From assembly GCA_016841065.1 (NCBI GenBank), contig JAENZW010000007.1:1-36055 (forward strand): 36,055 nt of DNA, given 5' to 3'. Of this stretch, positions 33,901-36,055 are shown in pieces. The notes below the pieces were generated by a model. It searched no databases, was not told the origin of the DNA, and was given only the letters and a program-made list of their open reading frames with translations. The first letter of the stretch is position 1, and each line of letters opens with the position of its first letter. Made by a program: the position numbers and the translations under genes. Source of the stretch: Actinomycetota bacterium (lineage in GTDB: Bacteria; Actinomycetota; Coriobacteriia; Anaerosomatales; JAENZW01).

Positions 33901-36055
33901 AGCCCAATCCAGGGGCTGGAGCGGATTGTCGGGGCCATCGGGATCGTGATTGTACGTCAGGTTGATGCTCGGAAGCGTTCCGCTGATGACCGAGCCGAAG
34001 CCGTCGAGCCTGCCTACCAGACCGTCGGCCTTCATACCGAAGTACGTGGCCGCACCCGGACCGCTGTGCACGTTGGCGAAGACGATGGCGCCCTTGCCCT
34101 CGTCGAGCTCGATTCGCGGACCGGTCGCGGTTCCCGCCCTGATCCAGCCGTCTGCGTCGCCGGTGCCCCTGAGGTTCACCACTATCTCGGTGACGGTCGC
34201 AGTGCCGAGAGTATTCAGCGTCATCTCGCTCTGGCGGAACGTGCAGAATATGTTGCCGCCCTCGACGAAGCCCAGGACGTTGAAGGTCGCGGTGCCCGTA
34301 GCCTCCAGGAAGCCCTTCCGGAAGTCGACGACCACAGACTCGCCGGCCACGGTGACCGTTCGAGTGGCCTCATCGAACGTGGCTACCCAGTCGAGCGCGT
34401 CAGATAGGCCGCTCGGGCCCTCGTTGAGCGCAAGGCCAACGCCCGTGAGCGTCAGCGAGAAGAGCGCGGCGTTGAGGCCCATGGTGGTTGCGTCGAGGTT
34501 GATGCCTCGAACCGCCTGGTACTCCCCGGCATTACCACCAGCCTTGATGTCGGCGATCAGAAGCGCCAGCTGGCCGGTCTTGGACAGCACGTGGATGCCT
34601 GTCACGTCGCCGATCTTCAGCTCGCGGTCGTCTGTGTCGTCTCCGAGGCTCAGTGCGAACGTGGTGAGCTCCGCGTCGTGTCCGCCGTCACCAACGCTGG
34701 TCTTGGTGGACTTCTGCGAGAACGCGAAGTCGGCCTTGCCCTCGATCAGGTCGAAGGCGTTGAAGGTCGCCGTGCCCGTGGCTTCCCTGAGTCCTGTGTC
34801 GAAGTCGATCACGAGGACCGTGTCGGTGACCTCCACGGTACGGGTGGCCTCTGCGAAGCGGGCCGTCCAGTCGAGCGCGTCGGACAGGCCGCTCGGGCCT
34901 TCGTTGAAGGCCAGACCGACGCTGTCGAAGTCCAGCGTGATGTCGCCGGAAAGGCCGACGAGCTCGGCTGACAGGTCGGTGCCCTTCACGGCGTAGTAGG
35001 TGTCCTCGCCCTCGATGTCTGCGATGACGAGCGCGACCGCGCCGGTCTCCACGAGTATGTTGATCGCACTCGCGTCCCCGACCCGCAGGTAGCCGTCGGT
35101 GGTCCCGGCCCCGCCCAGGTTCAGCCCGATCCGGGTCAGGTCGACGGCGGCCTTCGGGTTCTGGGCGTACGTCCTCGTCTGCGAGAACGCGAAGTCGGCC
35201 TTGCCCTCGATCAGGTCGAAGGCGTTGAAGGTCGCCGTGCCCGTGGCTTCCCTGAGTCCTGTGTCGAAGTCGATCACGAGGACCGTGTCGGTGACCTCCA
35301 CGGTACGGGTGGCCTCTGCGAAGCGGGCCGTCCAGTCGAGCGCGTCGGACAGGCCGCTCGGGCCTTCGTTGAAGGCCAGACCGACGCTGTCGAAGTCCAG
35401 CGTGATGTCGCCGGAAAGGCCGACGAGCTCGGCTGACAGGTCGGTGCCCTTCACGGCGTAGTAGGTGTCCTCGCCCTCGATGTCTGCGATGACGAGCGCG
35501 ACCGCGCCGGTCTCCACGAGTATGTTGATCGCACTCGCGTCCCCGACCCGCAGGTAGCCGTCGGTGGTCCCGGCCCCGCCCAGGTTCAGCCCGATCCGGG
35601 TCAGGTCGACGGCGGCCTTCGGGTTCTGGGCGAAGGTCTTGTAGTAGCTGTAGTAGAAGTCCGCCTTGCCGGTCAGGATGTCGAACATGTCGAACTCGGC
35701 GGTGCCGGACGTCTCGATGAGCCCGGTGGTGAAGTCGATGACGATCGGCGTGCCCGACACGTCGACGGTGCGGCTGGTCTCGGCGAATCTCTCGATCCAG
35801 TTGATCGGGTCGTCGAGGCCGTTGGGTCCGTAGTTGATGGCGATGCCGAGGCCGGAAAGCGCCAGCGTGATGAAGCCAAGCCCCTCGATGGAGGCGGACA
35901 GGTCCGCGCCCTTGAGCGCGTAGTAGGTGTCCTCGCCCTCGATCTCCGCGATCGCGAGCGCTATGCGTCCCGTCTCGGACTTGATGTGGATGCCGCTCTT
36001 GTCGCCCAGGTACAGGTCCAGGTCGTCGACCTTGTCCCCGAAGGAGAGCCCGATG
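1..36055 (-). CDS. Giant multi-repeat RTX/Calx-beta/PPC-like secreted or surface protein, internal fragment (>12,000 aa; start and stop both outside window)
   Basis: Reverse-complement translation with codon high coordinate = 0 mod 3 is open throughout as read: near 36054 'IGLSFGDKVDDLDLYLGDKSGIHIKSETGRIALAIAEIEGEDTYYALKG', near 15600 'IVLDGGIGDDYIVNSGAAPSWIKGGDGTDVLVGGTGRDWIQGGSGADDIDGGDGPDKLEG', near 60 'TSAGDDLDPADIDRIVSTEP'. No minus ORF in the track terminates in this phase. Confidence 0.96.
1780..2850 (-). repeat. Three 'PEVQTVTIxAxGGTYxL' repeats (about 100-130 aa)
   Basis: Translation 'VPEVQTVTIQAKGGTYILGAEGYGTVSIDYVYNASQFLQRLAVLFG...VTYTIEFVGNMAGIDIPQIIW', 'IPEVQQIVVSASGGTYILKTVGFG...VTYTVTFGGMLAGRDMLQLQW', 'VTNVQTLLVDATGGTYTITLLGKSTAAIPFDASADVLRQLL...EYTIIFQGAYAHVKI'. 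Confidence 0.85.
3560..3960 (-). other. RTX-like 'LTGLGM...STHEG' unit
   Basis: Translation 'VDTLNVYNGNSPADDIGLLTGTRLIGLGMGGDTSIAGRVLPGGITYAGLEQLNLELGTGNDHFTVDSTHEGATTIDTGAGRDVVNVRSISGHTTIETGSERDTVNVGSGVRS'. Confidence 0.8.
4080..4640 (-). repeat. Two 'GETW' repeats
   Basis: Trp codons at 4573 (AEGETWNVRLNSV) and 4213 (ASGSWTLTLDGTNVYS). Confidence 0.75.
5200..5830 (-). repeat. Two 'GETW' repeats inside a Calx-beta-like domain
   Basis: Trp codons at 5746 (AAGETWVLKLTP) and 5416 (AEGETWTIKLTH). Confidence 0.8.
6175..6633 (-). other. C-terminal half of the split PPC-like domain
   Basis: Translation 'GKAIGLFDIDFSTPLHG...TSLTLQLFDEHGTLLAQSWYGIDEAD...RDPFITYTFTQAGRYQVKVGSVVDYDDNLYYSDSFEPDEVLAGQTYDLVVSLQN' fits the PPC C-terminal pattern (DPYLTYTF..GTYYVEVG...YTLxV). 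Confidence 0.7.
6634..9019 (-). repeat. Array of eight 'GETW' repeats
   Basis: Motif aromatic codons at 8956 (GDVW), 8602 (GGEVW), 8296 (VGETW), 7999 (ASDEW), about 7727 (STDVF), 7471 (GGDIW), 7159 (GDYW) and 6862 (GGDTW); spacing about 256-354 bp. Confidence 0.85.
9020..9170 (-). other. N-terminal half of a split PPC-like domain
   Basis: Translation 'TPYARVRGSGDGTFDAYEFIVTEDMLYPGEDDVDIVGSGS' parallels 'PHLTVLGTGDGQNDFYKLEITDEMISDAGSGG' of the intact copy. Confidence 0.65.
9325..9765 (-). other. Intact PPC-like (bacterial pre-peptidase C-terminal-like) beta domain
   Basis: Translation 'PHLTVLGTGDGQNDFYKLEITDEMISDAGSGGIGVIFDIDHGFEYGDGVLWASILRLYKL...DDYLTYAVGEAGTYFLEVGNWIPYGSGSLPEGIDYTLHVSVQG'. 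Confidence 0.7.
9950..11210 (-). repeat. Four 'GETW' repeats (about 85-115 aa: GxxWxLxVNGVxYxxxxxxxDxxxxIAxxLAxxIN...YxAxAxGxxLxIT)
   Basis: Motif Trp codons at 10057 (AGHTWSLSIDGMLFEHEA), 10426 (AGETWTLTVNGVAYEFTA), 10759 (KGDTWLATLDD) and 11128 (QGDRWILSINGRDFRIAA). Confidence 0.8.
11360..12200 (-). other. Two Calx-beta-like domains
   Basis: Translation 'HYQYTIVLTRSPEETVRVTASP...GVTLLFDRTNWFVPQIVRVVAFSDELPEGTRFINIQHSVTEG' and 'TYYVVLTREPSADVHISVANDSQLRVTKDGVPVSELVFTSGNWDQPQTVAIQGVDDFDKEGFHFSRITHLF', with linkers like 'VQVQVVDNDVAEVLVVESD'. Confidence 0.75.
12210..15400 (-). other. Degenerate RTX-like repeats, including units with 'LxSTRLSGLDM..IDYxRLxxLDILLGGGGDELLVESTHG..DVVxIxTVSGPTxVxxGxGDDxVHIGS'
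   Basis: Translation 13730-14100: 'GKVDDISAALLIDGGNDSSWDVVTVDDGADDNDNNGTLTSTRLSGLDMTGHIDYTRLQVLDILLGGGGDELLVESTHGTANYISHTEVDSANGNDVVRIETVSGPTSVVTGFGDDDVHIGSDARA'; also 14800-14880 'LMGGPDNDTLVGSPYNDVLDSGTGSDTVTGGSGKDTF'. Confidence 0.85.
15400..15800 (-). other. RTX / hemolysin-type calcium-binding nonapeptide repeats
   Basis: Translation 'VFDGGAGDDILIYQGSGTNVSINGGAGDDYIEVGSKATGTYDGSYSIVLDGGIGDDYIVNSGAAPSWIKGGDGTDVLVGGTGRDWIQGGSGADDIDGGDGPDKLEGGAGADVL' (GGxGxDx(L/I/V)x). Confidence 0.95.
15960..19080 (-). other. Long amphipathic beta-strand region with recurring 'xxLLDIVKIKASGELQL'-like motif
   Basis: Translation e.g. 'AFELEFDVSVKLGPLTVKAAGFAGVYADNNPGLTMRLAVSVNLNLLDIVKIKASGELQLNTCSVDRKANGLTIGKKSFRLALEGSVNILEVIKFDAKFVIQVGGGNVTVGSGETRRTFTLGPSDWIIDFSASADFFGLAKMSAKGWIS'. 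Confidence 0.65.
22440..22535 (-). other. Dockerin type I-like loop and helix inside an ASITD repeat
   Basis: Translation 'ALIQGDTNADGVVDGSDTAETEAQFLARLASEGV' fits the GDxNxDGxVxxxDxxxxxxxL pattern. Confidence 0.7.
22740..22812 (-). other. Dockerin/EF-hand-like Ca-binding loop
   Basis: Translation 'VPLDGNKDGVIDGTDRTSIDVEV' matches D-x-N-x-D-G-x-I-x-x-x-D spacing. Confidence 0.7.
23600..25690 (-). other. Non-tandem beta-rich block between two groups of the ASITD repeat
   Basis: Translation 'LGPLTLDKPSIELADTSFRLKAPDGSIKPTLVLTIAIKANMASLDFGSVAKAEFNGIVGTFDITVDILKAIAALDDASKLLEAFDVPGNFGLDINRFELEIAGGEVLVTG...' to '...ADISKIAQGEATVLFLADVPDQVRILTMYGKLQMGFRDATGQEVAFEVPELPP'. No internal periodicity recognised. 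Confidence 0.6.
25690..26350 (-). repeat. Two copies (one degenerate) of 'RGYIDVxF..DEASITDxxxEFxLGG...YRYxxTGxFxxxxVxVxFxxGxW' repeat
   Basis: Translation: 'LNSRGYIDVLFRTADPSILVDEASITDPGAEFTLGGGALGSGVSVNGAATKVSTADGTWYRYTFTGAFSPQYDGQAVEVLFLPGTFTAGG' and 'LKSRAYVDVVFADDASHALRL...YRFTLPTTTLASGMWTVKYHDG'. Confidence 0.8.
26380..28000 (-). other. Transition segment with beta-strand-rich sequence ('LTGDFQLEKMVLGGADVLRVAVANVQV', 'LTGDFNIQDLGGGKTFYGATNVEIFLG'), no confident family
   Basis: Continuous in-frame translation; shares the 'SGDF.(L/F)EK'-type strand motif with the 28-36 kb array but lacks the LDW period. Confidence 0.6.
28000..36055 (-). repeat. Array of about 16 diverged 155-200 aa units with '(A/P)L(D/N)W' motif and Asp-rich 'DxDGDG' loops
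   Basis: In-frame Trp codons of the motif at 35797, 35332, 34867, 34387, 33904, 33412, 32896, 32392, 31795, 31234, 30700, 30160, 29647 (spacing 465-597 bp), followed by three W-less homologous positions near 29110, 28570 and 28030. Each unit carries 'xLDILGLVxGSAxFxxSR' and 'DxRxWIAVxAxxLAGxLDLxGLV'-like segments. Confidence 0.88.
34713..35632 (-). repeat. Exact in-frame tandem duplication, period 465 bp (155 aa); two 455-bp copies identical by eye (34713-35167 and 35178-35632)
   Basis: Side-by-side reading of the two copies finds no mismatch; both encode 'FNAFDLIEGKADFAFSQ' and '...GTTDGYLRVGDASAINILVETGAVALVIADIEGEDTYYAVKGTDLSAELVGLSGDITLDFDSVGLAFNEGPSGLSDALDWTARFAEATRTVEVTDTVLVIDFDTGLREATGTAT'. 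The plus shadow ORFs 33950..34996 and 35099..35461 share the identical 'CENAKSALPSIRSKALKVAV...' string. Confidence 0.95.

Noticed and set aside
127-35461. All plus-strand ORFs in the supplied track as genes
   Set aside because: They overlap the giant minus frame, have no recognisable domains, are Arg/Val/Asp or Ser/Thr/Pro rich, and the long ones are antisense in register with the real codons.
34713-35632. The duplication as an IS or other mobile element
   Set aside because: No inverted repeats, target duplication or transposase; it is exactly one repeat unit of the surrounding array.
885-35879. Minus-strand ORFs listed in the track (e.g. 1319..2194, 19289..20308, 24068..24748)
   Set aside because: None is in the real phase (high coordinate = 0 mod 3); they are Arg/Ser-rich out-of-frame translations of the same gene.
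28000-36055. CRISPR-like or satellite DNA arrays
   Set aside because: Repeats are protein-level, 155-200 codons, in-frame and diverged; no short direct repeats with unique spacers. Only the 465-bp pair is identical.
1-36055. tRNA, rRNA, riboswitch, promoter or terminator sequences
   Set aside because: No intergenic space exists; the window appears entirely coding and no RNA-gene signature was seen.
1-36055. Assigning a specific taxon or gene name
   Set aside because: High GC and the domain mix are compatible with several phyla known to carry giant genes; nothing in the sequence alone is decisive.

Overview
The whole 36,055-bp window reads as the interior of one giant minus-strand gene. In one frame (codon high coordinate divisible by 3) I read an open frame from base 36054 to base 1: about 12,018 codons with no stop, no recognisable start and no terminus, so both ends lie outside the window. 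Both window ends, the central RTX block and every line I spot-checked share this phase. No minus-strand ORF in the supplied track ends on that phase, as expected if the frame has no stop here. The product is a secreted or surface-type, very cysteine-poor, putatively Ca-binding repeat protein. From N-terminal (high coordinates) to C-terminal (low coordinates) it contains: (1) about 16 units of 155-200 aa with a 'LDW...DxDGDG...' signature (28-36 kb), including an exact 465-bp tandem duplication; (2) a transition region (26.4-28 kb); (3) two 'IDV...ASITD..EF' beta-type repeats, a 2-kb unique block, then about 14 more such repeats with dockerin-like loops (19-26.4 kb); (4) a 3-kb amphipathic beta-strand region (16-19 kb); (5) RTX/hemolysin-type GGxGxD repeats and degenerate relatives (12.2-15.9 kb); (6) a mosaic of Calx-beta-like, PPC-like and about 16 'GETW' repeats (4-12.2 kb); (7) an RTX-like unit containing two insertions (1.6-3.6 kb); (8) a C-terminal-side RTX-like array (1-0.9 kb). 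The most unusual observation is that several recognisable host domains appear split in-frame by arrays of other repeat modules. All plus-strand ORFs and the other minus-strand ORFs in the track look like shadow frames. I see no RNA genes, CRISPR, transposases or intergenic regulatory sequence.
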